Source of the DNA: Mytilisepta virgata
Taxonomy: Eukaryota > Mollusca > Bivalvia > Mytilida > Mytilidae
NCBI GenBank assembly: GCA_028015205.1
Contig: CM051512.1
Span: 26,567,139 to 26,631,138, forward strand
Direction: 5' to 3'
DNA: 64,000 nt
The notes under the pieces are model-generated. The model was not told the DNA's origin. It saw only the letters and a program-made list of their open reading frames with translations, and did no database searches. Shown here one piece after another: positions 11,665 through 24,226 of this stretch; position 1 is the first letter of the stretch, and each line of letters starts with the position of its first letter. The position numbers and the translations under genes are program-made.

Positions 11665-13034
11665 GGGACAACTATTTCAAGAAACGAAACGAAACGGTTT
11701 CGTTTCATATTTTAGTAATTTCTCATGGGCAATTACTATTTCTGGAAAAGAAACTGTTTCGTTCCGTTTCGTTTCTTTTTTAGTAATCAAAATCGTGCTG
11801 TTTCTTGTTTTGGTAATTTTTTTAACGTTCTTGTTTATGAATATATATGTATATATATGTGTGTGTGCGGATGAATGTTTATATATCCGCGATTGCTCGT
11901 TTTGTTAATTTTTTATAACATTTTTTTTCACTTTTAGTCCATGATACATTTTTAAACTTCAGTTTCAGTTGAAACATAACCAAGAATAAGTTTGAATTTT
12001 AAAGATGCCATTACAATCCTCTCGTTTCATAAAGAGATATTTCCTTTAGATGGGTATTCTTGCTTATTTTAATTTATTTTTGTTTATTTTAGCCCAGTTA
12101 AACTAACCGTCTATCCAGTTGTCTTTGTGACTTAAGCCATTGAGAAGATGAGTAATCGTCGCCCATCTCTGTACGCATTTTCATTTACAAAAGCACGTCG
12201 AATTTATCACAATCCATGTGTTGTCTGTGTAAAAGGTGTCAAACCTACCCAGTAAACCTATTTCAGAAGAATACTGGTATGGTCAGGACCGTACGCATAC
12301 GGTCATTATATGCATATATTCTGGAACATACACTTATGCATAACCTTTTGATTTTTAGGGGGGATAGAAATAAGCAGGATCAAACATTTGATCCTAGCAC
12401 CCCACCCCTTCTCCTCCCCATATCAAATGGTTGCTACCTAACCCGCCACCCGAGTTACACAAATGGAACAACGTCGTTGAGTTGTCGTGAACCCAAATCA
12501 ATCCTTAAATAAACCAATTTTTTATAATTTAAAATGTTCCCATGAACTCTTTTTTCCATATACCGACTTTTAAGAAAGCAAGTCAATGTAACGGACTCTT
12601 TTTATGGCATGGGAAATATATATGCGAAGACTTTTTGTACAATTTTATTGTTAAGACAGCATTTTCTGTACCTTTGAAAATCTACAAACAATTCATCTGT
12701 ACGAAATTAAAAATGTACCGTACCAACATGGGCCGGGACTGAAAGTGAAAAAAATGTTATAAAAACACTTAACAAACAATCAACCGCAGATATATAAACA
12801 ATCATACACACACAAATATATATATATACATATACATGGCATACATATGCGAGAAAGTTAATTTTTTTTACTAAAACAAGAAACAGCACGATTTTGATTA
12901 CTAAACAAAGAAACGAAAAGAAACGTTTCTTGAAATACTAATTGTCTACGGGAATTACTAAAATAAGAAACGAAACGGTTTCGTTTGTTTCTGTGTTATT
13001 TCGTTTCGTTTCTTGAAATAATTGTACACATCAC
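11665..13034. mobile_element. DNA element with long GAAACG-rich inverted ends
   Basis: About 1.37 kb. The left end (11668-11900) reads ACAACTATTTCAAGAAACG, then blocks TTTTAGTAAT, AATCAAAATCGTGCTG and TTTCTTGTTTT, a TATATG run and TATATATCCGCG. The reverse complement of 12790-13030 carries the same blocks in the same order. That makes inverted ends of about 230 bp. The inner 900 bp has no transposase-like frame, so the element is probably non-autonomous. A target duplication could not be fixed. Confidence 0.7.
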
Positions 13035-15840
13035 GATTGTATATATGTTATTTGTTCTTTTTTGTGTGTAAAATTACAATTGGTAAATCATGTATTGATA
13101 TATTTTCCTTCCCAATGTCTCACGTTTCACTAACATGTTGATGGTATCTTATTTCATTTTTGTTAATTATCTTGATTCTGTTTGAATGTTATTCTGTATT
13201 AAGATATTTAGTCAATTTGAAATATGTTTAGTTAAATAAAAGGCAATTTACACAAATATACTTAGAGTTTGTTTATTGTGTAAAAAATTGGAAACAATAA
13301 TGAGTTCTGTTGGAACCATTCATAGTGGTACCCTAAAATAACAAACTAGGAGCAATATTGTTTTGGTTTTCTATCAGTCGGTTCAGTTATGTATCACGAC
13401 AATAAATACAATAAAAATAAAAACTACAGTTCATCCTTGAAAAATTCTTGTTTCATTGTGAATTGCTGTTGAATACGCCCTTTTTCAGCTATATGCAAGC
13501 TTTATCAGTTATGGCTTTTCTAATTACAGGATTGAAAACTCGCAATCCTTCCTAATTCAGATCCGAGTTGAATTGACACGTGTTAAAGAGCAAACGCTAC
13601 ATTTATGAGAACTGAGACCCATACAAAGATTATTTACCCTACGTGTCCCAATCCTAGTGAATGACTTTCTTTTTCATGTCAACTTCACGGAGCATAAAAA
13701 GAAGACTATTAAGATATTGTAAACTAATTCATCTTTTTTTTTATTCTTTTAATTGTTTTTTTTTTTTTTTTTTTTTTTTTTTTGTACTTGACTGCTAACA
13801 GATTACTCTCTGTTCCACCGTTGTAAAACGTATTAAATGGTGTTTACTAGAATAGCAAGTTGTGGTGAAAATGATGAAAATTCCAAATGTACTATCCATA
13901 TTGATATGTAAAAATTTACTAACAAATGAAGCTTTAAGGATCATTTAATTTCATTAAGAATGAGGTAGCATTAAAGAAATGTGTGGGCCAAAACAAATCC
14001 AGTTTTTCAAACGGATAAATGATGAATTATGTTGTTGATATTCATTTGTCGATACTGTAGACGATGAAAACCCAAAATCTTATAGAAATTAACACTAGTG
14101 TAAATAATATGTATACCAAAACAGAAGTTATGGACGAATAAATAAACATTTCCCTCAAACTCGCACTAAAACGTATTATTATTTTTTAAATATTTTAAAA
14201 TACTCTCATTCGATGAAAACTGTCATGTGATTCAAAATTAAATTGAATGTTTTTTACAAAAATTGAACATCGCGGGAAACAACACTATTGTTCACCTTCA
14301 AACATTCCAATTTTGGGTTTTAGCTTCTTGCATTGTTTCTTTTTTCAATAAACATTGTAACTGCTATTGTGACAAAATAGTTTTATAGGTTATGTAAACG
14401 ACAGAATGAATAACATGTAATGTCAACAATGACATGTAATTCAATCCACACCACTCAACAAATACAACACAGGCAAAAAATAACATAAAAGAGCACAAAA
14501 CAAGAACATAAACACAACAGGGAGTCAGGATAATTTGACTTGATACAAACACTGAACAGTAGCTAAACCGGTTTTATGGGTATCCAAACCTCCCCTTTAT
14601 CTATCCGGACACTCTGGGTCCAGTTTTTCAAAATTTAATCATTTTTTTCACTTTCAATTATTTCGATTGTTAAGTAATATTCCTTTACAGAGTTTTGCAT
14701 GGACACACAAAGTCATAGTATTAACCTGTCATACAATGTTCAGTCCTCAGGCATAATTAAGGAAGTTAAAATTTGAAACTGAAAATTGCGGTTAACGTTT
14801 AAACAACTGGGCACTGGTGTTTAAAAAATGCCATAAAAATCAATACAGTAAGATTACCAACAAATTAAGGTGACTGGTTGCTGCTACAACTGCAAAAATA
14901 GTTGGACGGTACATTATTAAGACAGCAGGGTCAGTTTGTGCTCGTTTTAACTGTAAAACTAGTTAAGGCTCTGATGGCTGCAGTCAGTCTATTAAACCTA
15001 TAAGTCAGAAATAGGACTCCCATAAAGGGTTTCATGCTATCTCGTCATGGAGTTCGATAGAAATCGGCAATTGTCGTATGAGGCCAGTATAAATTAGTCT
15101 TCAAGCATTGGGAGAAAGAGTAATTTTTACAGCTAAAAATACACAAAATTTCATATTTAGCCCTAACTGTGAAAATCACATACGTATCTTCCAAGTTTCG
15201 GAGGTTTGTTGTCGAGATGTTTTCTTTTATTCACGATATTATAATAGAAACTAGTACACTGCAAATATAAGTGTCAAGATATAGAACACTTATTGAACGC
15301 CTAAATTGTACCACTTCTGGAACACGTAAAAGTGTTCTGAAATTTAACGCTTGGAGTGCAATTTCTGAACACCCAAGCATTTTTTCCTCGAACATTGTAT
15401 GTGTTAATTATTGAACATCAGTGTTAAAACGCTTTGATGTTCAAGTTTGAACACCTACTTTTTTCCTCTGGAACATGTCAATGTGAGCAATATTGAACAC
15501 TACATGTTCTAAGCCTTGTAAAACTTCTGGAACACACAGAACACAATCCAGATTTAAAGTGTTACATTTTAGCCTGAGCCTGTATTGCTCTCCTGGCTAC
15601 TATAAGCCCATTTGAAAATGTAAGCTCTGTTGTATCCACATGGTTGTTAAAGAAACTGACGTTTTAATTCATGTTGTTCATCTTACCAAAACCAAAGGAG
15701 GTTTGTTTGTAAAGGTCCTTCAATAAATCATTCCCACTAAGTTTAAATACAATCCGCCAAATAATTTCAGAGAAGATCAAAATGTGAAAAATGTGACTTG
15801 CGTGGAGACCCAACCAATGAGGCAGGCCCTGAACATAGGT
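13035..15840. other. Intergenic stretch, no gene seen
   Basis: AT-rich, with a long poly-T tract at about 13758-13783. At 15300-15560 TGAACAC and TTCTGGAACAC recur irregularly (a degenerate short repeat). I see no coding signal. Confidence 0.5.
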
Positions 15841-15859
15841 TTGAGGGAGCATTTAAGGC

Positions 15860-17800
15860 TTTTAATATATTAACTTAAAAAGGAATTGAATGAGTTTAAA
15901 GAACAGGCCAGGAGATTTCAGATTGAACAGGCTAACCAGTTTCAGAATTTGGAATGCTAGAACTGTAAGGATAAGGGGCATTTCATCTGGAGAGTCAAAC
16001 GTCAATAACACACCCAAAAATGGCAAGTGGCACAGGAATCTAGGGTACGACCAGTAAGGACGACCACTGCAGATATAGAAATAGCATTGGACTTAATACC
16101 TCAAACATAGAGGCAGGAATACATATAATAGCAACTTTAAATACACAGAAAGTTTAACTTTTATCCGATGAAACTAAAACTTTCTACGCCCCTGGTACGA
16201 ATATCTTACCAACCTATCAATTTATAAAGACAAACAGTGGTTGCCGGCTATGGTACAGATCCAACCAGAATTGGGCAGACCTTCTTCGACTTAAAATTAG
16301 AAGATCTGCTCCAGGTTGAAGCGGTTAATGCAGATTTGCCAGATATGGACGGCATGCCAGGACTTTCGTTCAGTGTCACAGATGAATACATATAATTGAC
16401 TGTACGAGAAGTAAACTGAGGAATAGAAACTTTGCGGCTGCAGATCGAGGGGACCACGCCCAATGAACAGAGAATCTATTTATTCTGTCACAGCTGACAG
16501 CATGGAGAGAGAACACACAGGAAATGCAAGAATAGGATGAAGATCTTAGTCACAAAATCTGAAAATCCATCTTTTTAAGGGATACATAGTGGACGTTTCA
16601 ATGTAAAAACTCTTTAGAATTATAGGGTCGGTTACGTATGGAAAATGACATCGTATGTCGGGCGACAAAGGACTCTTTGTGCTCAGAGGAGCGCTTTACG
16701 TATGGAAAATATGATCTTGTGTCCAGCAACAAAGAATGAGAAATCTCAGTCAGTAGTACTCTCCTTTAGCGAGAATAAAAGCTTAAGAATACTTCGCTGC
16801 TGACATGATAAAACACTTCGGGACACTTAGGCGTAAATAAAACTCCGGCACGGAGGAAACCGATGTAGTACTGGCCAGTACGTAAAGGTAAAGAAATATC
16901 TACATAGGAGGCTGTGAAATATGCAACAAGATATACCACTAAAACACAAACTGGCTCCAATGAAAGTTACTGAATCCGGTTATCCGATTGAATCACCGTA
17001 GATATTTGGAAGAGCTTCCAACTACTCCAAGGAGACGAAAGCTCACCCTATGCCACATATACAAGCTTCTACAGTGATTGAAATAATAGTCAAATAGATA
17101 GTTTGTCGATTGGGGATACCAACAACTATACATTCCGATCAAGACAATCAGTTCGAGAGTGAACTACTTCTTAAAATGTTTGAGCTCCTGGGTATAAGGT
17201 AGATGAGAAAGACTCCACACCACCCAAAATCAGACGATTTGGTTTAGCCCTTTAATAAGACTTCCTATGTAGACGACAGTCAAGAGCATTGGGATCTGCT
17301 ATTGCTAGGACGGAAAGTTTCAACGCCCATGGATCCAATATACGAACCACTGCATACAGTCATCGCCTTTCTCGCAATTTTTGGAATTGGGAAGTACGAG
17401 AGAGAATGGAAACTGTTATCAGATCGTGTTATCAGCATTATGATGGCTTAATATTCAGGCAAAATAAATATCATGATGCAATGGTGATTTGGTAAAATAA
17501 TACTTTGCTATTCGTAAACAAGACCATTGTCCAAGGTTTACAAGCTGCTGGAGAGTCTTTTGCGTTTATTATAGAGAATATCGGACCGGATATACTTCCA
17601 CTGTGGGAGAAAAGGGGAGCCCAGGTTATTCAATGATGAAATGCAACTTTGTAGGTCACAGCAACTGCAGGGTGAAAACACGTTTGACATTGCGAGTCCA
17701 TCTGAAGAACGGCAGGTATCAGAAGTTACTTGAGCCATGAGGTCAGATTCTTTGAAAAATGTTTCTCCTCTTTGAAACATTAATCCAATATGATGAAAAA
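15860..17800 (+). mobile_element. Ty3/Gypsy retrotransposon fossil (gag zinc knuckle, integrase)
   Basis: At 15870-16000 the plus strand reads ELNEFKEQARRFQIEQ, then C-stop-NCKDKGHFIWR: a zinc knuckle with a stop and its last cysteine lost. 16240-16400 reads FDLKLEDLLQVEAVNADLP, and may come from gag-pol. From 16955 the integrase core is clear: LAPMKVTESGYPIE, KAHPMPHIQASTVIEIIVK, then GIPTTIHSDQDNQFESELL and TPHHPKSDDLV. The D of HSDQ fits the second catalytic Asp. Several stops and shifts break it. The RT/RNase H segment between knuckle and integrase is missing, and no LTRs were recognised. Confidence 0.65.
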
Positions 17801-18690
17801 ATAATTAAAAGGGCGTTGAAGTGCAATGAATCCAAGAAAGGCACATTCGAATCCATAGTAAGAGATTCCCTTAGTAATATTAACTTCAACTAACTGAAAT
17901 TGATTTTGTAAACCACATGTATACTAAAAACATGAAAAAAAATAGCTGGCAGATGGCTGAATAATCCGAGACTTACAATCGGCATGTAGGGTCGTATTTC
18001 TTGGTACTGACTACCAGCCGATAATATTTACCTTGTCTCCTAATGTTACATCGTCGTATATTATAAGGTATGTAGTCCTAGATTCTTTTGATGTCAAACG
18101 GCCTTTCGTACAATTTCTTGTGGCCATTGGACGTCAGAAATATATAACTCTCAGAATTGGCAATTGGTTACTGTAGTGTTTTTCAGCTAAAACTGATTAT
18201 TTTTTTATTATAAAATCTGATATACTTCACTTTTATAACCATTAAGCTCTTTAGAAAAACTTGCCATTTTATGAAATAATCCCTTACTATTTTAAAAGAA
18301 GATAATAAATAAACACTACTTGGTATGAATGATATATTTGAGTCGTCTATTTTTATTTTGCTTGAGGAGAAATGAAGATCAAAATGCTTTGAAAATTGAC
18401 AACACGACCTTTTTATATCTTCAACTCCCTCATACAAACCGGACCTTGACTCTGTAGTCCTTGCTTCTTTCATGACAGAATATTGATTGAAATTTTAGTT
18501 GATAAATTTTAAATACTGTTTAAGTAGGGTTTTATCTCATTCAGGCAAAGTTGGCCTTACCTGGATTGTGGCTTAACTGTTTAGACCCGTTTGGTGCAAA
18601 TGCTTAGGTCTTTATTATTTGTATTCCAAAGCGTACATGCAAAAGTTAATAGTGAAATTTGGTAGATTTGAGTTTATTTTACTGATGCTA
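17801..18690. other. Intergenic stretch, no gene seen
   Basis: No recognisable coding or repeat structure beyond ordinary AT-rich sequence. Confidence 0.45.
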
Positions 18691-19005
18691 TGGGATTAGG
18701 GTTAATGTAAGGGTTGTGGTTAAGGTTAGGCTTAGGTGAGGATTAACGTTCGGCTTAGGGTTATGCTATGAATTTGGGTTAGAGTTAAGTTTAGGGTTAA
18801 GGCTACGGTTATAGATCAGATAAGGTTAAGTTTAGGGATAAGGGTTAGGGTTAAGATTTAGGGTTAGTGTAAGTGTAATGTTCAGGGTTAAGGTTTAGGG
18901 TTAAGGTTAGTGTTATGGTAAGGCTTAAGGTTTAGGGTTAGAATTAGGGGTAGGGTTAAGGTTTAGGGCTAGGGGTATGGTTACCGTTAAGGTTTAGGCT
19001 GATGG
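18691..19005 (+). repeat. Degenerate telomere-like (TTAGGG) tract
   Basis: About 310 bp of decayed TTAGGG-type repeats: GGGTTAGGGTTAAG, TTTAGGGTTAAGG, GGGGTAGGGTTAAGG and similar, all G-rich on the plus strand. It lies between the two tetraspan paralogues, far from any chromosome end visible here. Confidence 0.75.
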
Positions 19006-19134
19006 TTATATACCAGTATAATACTAAATATGATAGTCTTTGTAAATGCGTAACTACCGGAAGTGAAATACCCATATTTGAATACCCCAGCCTAATAACC
19101 AGTCATACAAGTGCTATTCGAACTAGCCCGCGCT

Positions 19135-19325
19135 GATATGACCATATCAGACCGGATACGTTCGGTCATAGGTAGTTAGGCAGTGTATGATGATAAACAG
19201 ATTAATACATGACTTATTCCATATCGGACCGAGATCGTCCCTGGATCAATATCGGACTTTAGGGAAGCCGTTGGTCCGATATGAGAGTCTAAACATGATA
19301 GCCCATCCGATATGAATTGGGTTAT
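19135..19325. repeat. Clustered CCGATATG/CATATCGG inverted motifs
   Basis: CTGATATGACCATATCAG (19132-19149) is an inverted motif; CCATATCGGACC near 19220 faces GGTCCGATATG near 19272. The set looks like a decayed hairpin element just upstream of gene B. Confidence 0.4.
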
Positions 19326-19762
19326 GTATTAATATACAATTACGTTATCTCTAAAAACAATTAGAATATACATGTACGTATTTCCGGTGTAATAAATTAT
19401 TATTGAATAAAAGATCCGGCAAATTCATATTGTGAGTAGATTCATAAAGAATTTTGAGTATATTATTCTAATCCATCATATCGCAGCAACTTAATCCTAC
19501 TTCAGACCACACACATAACCAACACGAGCAAATTTCATCACCAAACCCAAGAAATTTGAGATTTAAACGATTAAAACGACGTAATCGGGGATTTTCTACG
19601 TGTGATATAAAATAAATTGATAAACACAAATCAATTCTTTATGCAATAAAATATATGATATAAAGTTATGACATTGTTTTAAACTGTCAAAATATTGCAC
19701 TTTTGGCATATTCATGAAAAAGTTGGTTTTAACTTGAAAATCTGATTGACAGTTGTTTTTTT

Positions 19763-19790
19763 TCACGTCATGGTTGTTACAGTATAAATA
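19763..19790 (+). promoter_or_regulatory. Core promoter of gene B: TCACGTCA element and TATA box
   Basis: TCACGTCA at 19763-19770 and TATAAATA at 19783-19790, 52-59 bp before the ATG at 19842. The spacing from the TCACGT element to the TATA box is 20 bp here and 21 bp in gene A, measured start to start. Confidence 0.65.
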
Positions 19791-19841
19791 CCCATGTATT
19801 GAAATTGCAGAATACACTGTTTTTGTGAAAAGGATTAGAAT

Positions 19842-20115
19842 ATGGGAGAAATTCTGAAAAATCTACTTGCCCTTCTCCCTGGAATTTGTATAGTTATTTT
19901 CAGTGTATCAACTGCGATGTTTGTCTTTTCTTTGAATCCTGATGTGAAGTGGAATGAATATAATGTTAAGGCATTCCAGGGATTTTACGCGTTTTATTTT
20001 CATACTTTGTGGTCTAGTGTTGATGCATATGCATATGATCCTACTGAAGGAGCTACTGGAGTTTATCTTCCGATGCTCGATCTTGACGCCAAGGATGGAT
20101 TGAAATTTCATGATG
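19842..20115 (+). CDS. Gene B exon 1
   Basis: Starts MGEILKNLLALLPGICIV and ends CATGATG before GTAATG, the same codon position as gene A. It encodes residues 1-91 plus one base and holds segment 1 and loop 1 (NPDVKWNEY, FHTLWSSVDAYAYD). Confidence 0.85.
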
Positions 20116-23100
20116 GTAATGAACTCATTTAACAAATCTGGACTTTCAGTCTTAATAATGCAGTTCATCTTTTAGGTCAAGTTTTTAGCAATTAAATCGT
20201 GATTTTTACAATGTAATATGTATCCCGGCACCATGGATAAAGTTAAATTGTCTTGTTATAAATAAAATATCACAAACCGTATTCAACAGAAAAGTTTGAT
20301 AAAAATTGAAAAATTTCCGTAACAAAATAAAAAGTAAAGCTAAAATCTAAAACAATTATGAAAAACAAACAAACAAACTAAAAAAATAAAATAAAGTAAA
20401 AGAGAAAACTCGAGCGTACAAAAATATAGAAATTTAGTGTCAAAGGATGATAATCAAAAAATTGAAATGTTCCGAAACAGTCCCTATACTGTATAAACAA
20501 ATGATTAAGATCAGTCAGCTGTCGCATGGATAAAGACAAATAACAGAGGGGAACTAGACGGATGCTGTCAGGAACGACAATATTGTATAGAAATAAAATG
20601 CATAAGGTGAAAAATGAAAGAGAAGTTAAGGTTACAAGCTTAAATTCACAAAATCTTGAGATTTTACCCATAAAGGCCCCAAATTTCGAAAATCAAAATT
20701 CTAAAACCTTACTGCTCATTGACATATGGTGTATGATAATACTGTTTAGAACTGACATGCATAAATTAAAAAATTAAAGAGGGCTTTAAATAACAATCTT
20801 AAATTGAAAATTTTCGAAATTCGACCGCCCTGTGGGATCCAATTAAGATTCTAAAATAAAAATTATAAAACATTATTTCTCATCTACATATGTACTTGTA
20901 TATGACAATACTGTAAAGAAATAAGATGCTTTAATTGTAAAATAAAAGAGGACTTTAGGTCACAAGCTAAATTGACAATTTCCGAAAATCTACGTCTGTG
21001 TTTTCGACTCATTCCCGTAAATAACTCAGAATTATAGTTTCAAGTTTCAAGTTTTATTAATACACCCTGACAGTGGTGACTCTGTAACAAGAGGCAGATA
21101 ACTGAACACATTTAAAATGACGAACAAGGCAACTCATTACAATCACATAAACAAATACATTCAATTACCCAAGCAAGAATGATTGACCAGTATAAATAAG
21201 GCTCAGTCAGTCGAAGAATATTCAAACATAACATAGCACGTGCTGTTTTGTATTTTTCATTAATAAAGGTGTATGTTGGAAAAAATATATTACACTTTAA
21301 TGACCATGGATATAATATATGATTATTCCGTAATATTAAGATAAGTTATATCAGTTTCATAATTTTATCAACAAATATAGCTAATCTTCTCATCGCTGCT
21401 ACATCGCAATATGATAAAAGACGGAACATCTGATGTAAACTGGGTTTAACAACAAAATAAGTAGGAATATACTTTTTCCGAATTAGCTCTTCCACTATTT
21501 TTTTTTTTTTTTTTTTTTTGCAAAAATTCATCACCTATAGCAACTGTCATATAAGTGGGATCGAGGTTTGAAAATGCCTGTACAAAGTCAGGAGGATGAC
21601 TTTTGCTTTGTGTATTTGCATATCTCCCGGCATTGTCAGTTTGTCTGATTTTGACTATGAAATTTCCCTAGGAGTTCCAAGTTTGTTATGAACTTTACTT
21701 TGCCCAAGTTTAAAAAAATAAAATTCTAAAACCTTATTGGTACGCAACCATTCTGTGTAGAAATCAGAATGCATAACCTTATTGCGCATTTACCACTGTG
21801 GACCCCCAAGATCAGAAAATAAAAATTCTAAAACCTTATTGGTATACAACCATTTTGTGCAGAAATTAAATATATAGTGACTTAAAAGTGAATGGAGAAG
21901 GGCTGTCACAATTGGCGGACAGACGAACGGAGATAATTATCGCAATTTTCCCGAACTTTCTTCGAAAATGTGGAGATAAAGACAAAAGTAACAATATTTG
22001 TATAAGGTTGTAATGTTAAGGCATAGTTCAGTTTTATCTACATATTATATGGTCTAGCACTGCATTTCCTTTTGTAACCGCAAACCTCATCTGGTAGTTG
22101 ATTTGTTCCTAGGCCCGTTTCCAACTAGTTTTCTTTCTTTTTTATCAAATGTAATGTAATTAATTGTCAAGGAAGATGAATTTCTTATCTTTCAGACAAA
22201 AGCCAAACCACTATTATCACTAACCGCTCAACCATAGAACGAATGCATGCCTAATTGAAGATAATAAAAAAAAAATAGATATTTATAAAAGTTTGAATGT
22301 CTGGTAGAAAATAAATCTTGAAATCAAATACGTGTACATCTGAAATGTTCTCAGCAATTCCTCAAAAAGTCTTATTCTGTTATATATAATTTTGACTTTA
22401 TTTCAGGTAAATGGAAGGAGCCAATACGATCCGAGTTAACCAAAGGTTTGGGAATGGCATCAGGGTCATTGCTTTTATTACTAATGGCAGTGGTGATTCA
22501 TGCAGTTACAAGACAAAAACTTTTTGTTGTTTTCTTCAAATTTGCTTCAATTGGTGGCGGCACATCAGGAGGTATGTTTTAATTCTAATCTATTATAAGG
22601 ATGGGTAAGTAGCGATGTCTGCAGATCTTTTTCCCGAATAAGAAGTGGTACCTGTTCTCAGCAACAACACTTTTTGCAGGAAGATGGGGTTTCCAAAAAG
22701 AGTGCTCTTTGTAAACTTGTGAAAAATTGTTGACAATTATGGACGAGTCCTAAACTTATCAGGTGAAAAAATAACAATTCATTATTGTAAAGAATATCAA
22801 ATTGTTAAAATGATGGTATTGCTTTAACTTGACAATGCCATCATAAAAAACAGATGGAAATGACTGTCATGACTGTATATTTCTTTGACTACAGGATATT
22901 TCGGAGGATTTTAAGTGCTTCTTTAAAATGAAAGTAAAGAGTATTACATTATCTTTTGTTTCCGATATTCGTAATAAATTATTGTCTTTAAAACGTAGAA
23001 ATGTCTGATTTATTTTATAAGAGCAATTTGTTTTTGTTTTATTTTTTGGTGAAATGATGAAGTCACCAAAAATAAATGTGGCATTGCTGAATATTTGTAT

Positions 23101-24168
23101 ATAAAAGTTTGATCCACGTTGAGTTTTAGGCATACAGTCATTACGGGTAATTCTGCGCATCGTCATATTCGGCGCGTTAACATAAAAATGATTTGAATGC
23201 GCCTAATTAAACACTGCGCTGAATTACCCGTCAACATAGTACATACCTCAGTAAGTCTTAATTGTAATGTACAGAAGTGTAACATAGTTTTTCATCAAGA
23301 AATCTATTGCTGAAGTTTGTGGGACAAAAAGTGTTGACTGTAACTACACTAGACTACCTATTCATGACTGTCTTTGTATTGCCGATTAAGGTATCCGGAC
23401 CATAAATGACCACGTGATTATTTAAAAGTTCCCGGATGTTCCATACAACGCAATTCAAATGACCTCGGAGGCTCGGTAATTATCGGCAAACGTCGGAAAT
23501 GCCAATATAACTAACTTATTTTTACAGACTCTGCCTATAAGCAACAAAGTGTGTTTCAACTTGAGAAAAATATATAATACAAAATTCCAGCTTTAAATTG
23601 TTTGGTTCAGCCATTCACGGTCAAAACGAGATACAATTTTCGATCATGATCTATTATTGTCCGGATACCTTAAATCGGCAAGCTGTACAACGGTAACAAT
23701 TTTTTTAATGGAAATCCCATATTGATAAAACTCTGATGTCTAATGTTTACTGCAACAAATGAGATAAAGAAAAAAAAATAGCTCGCCCGCAAAAATGGAA
23801 ATGGTTAATATGTGGATATAAAAGTGAAAAAGGTCAGACGTACATGCCAATGAGTGCGAAAACATACACTTTAAATTTGATACAAAATACAAACAAATGT
23901 ATTTCTTGATTAACCCTCGGATACATGTAACTTTGAAATGCCACAGAACAACAAAAACTGTCAGCAATAATGAACAAGTATATATGTTACCACGTCAAAG
24001 GGAAGTAAAAATGTAGGAAACTTCTCAGTGAGCTGAAGCCTGCTTTTAACAGAATTAAAAATAGTTTACCTAAAAAATTCTAGAATGTCTAAATAAATCT
24101 TTTTATTCAATAGTCATTTAAAGTAAATGAAAGTCAGTGGTTTTTTTCAAATATCGCTGCCCATCATG

Positions 24169-24226
<58 letters not shown>

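Larger units (their letters stand above)
20116..22406 (+). other. Gene B intron 1
   Basis: 2,291-bp phase-1 intron. It holds diverged repeats of about 200 bp (20540-21000 and 21720-21870) that share AAAATTCTAAAACCTTA and GAAATNANAATGCAT. It also holds a candidate antisense LINE tail (21034-21250) and a poly-T run near 21498-21520. Confidence 0.7.

Noticed and set aside
12216..12512. 98-codon frame inside the GAAACG-ended element
   Set aside because: No transposase motifs and low-complexity composition; treated as chance.
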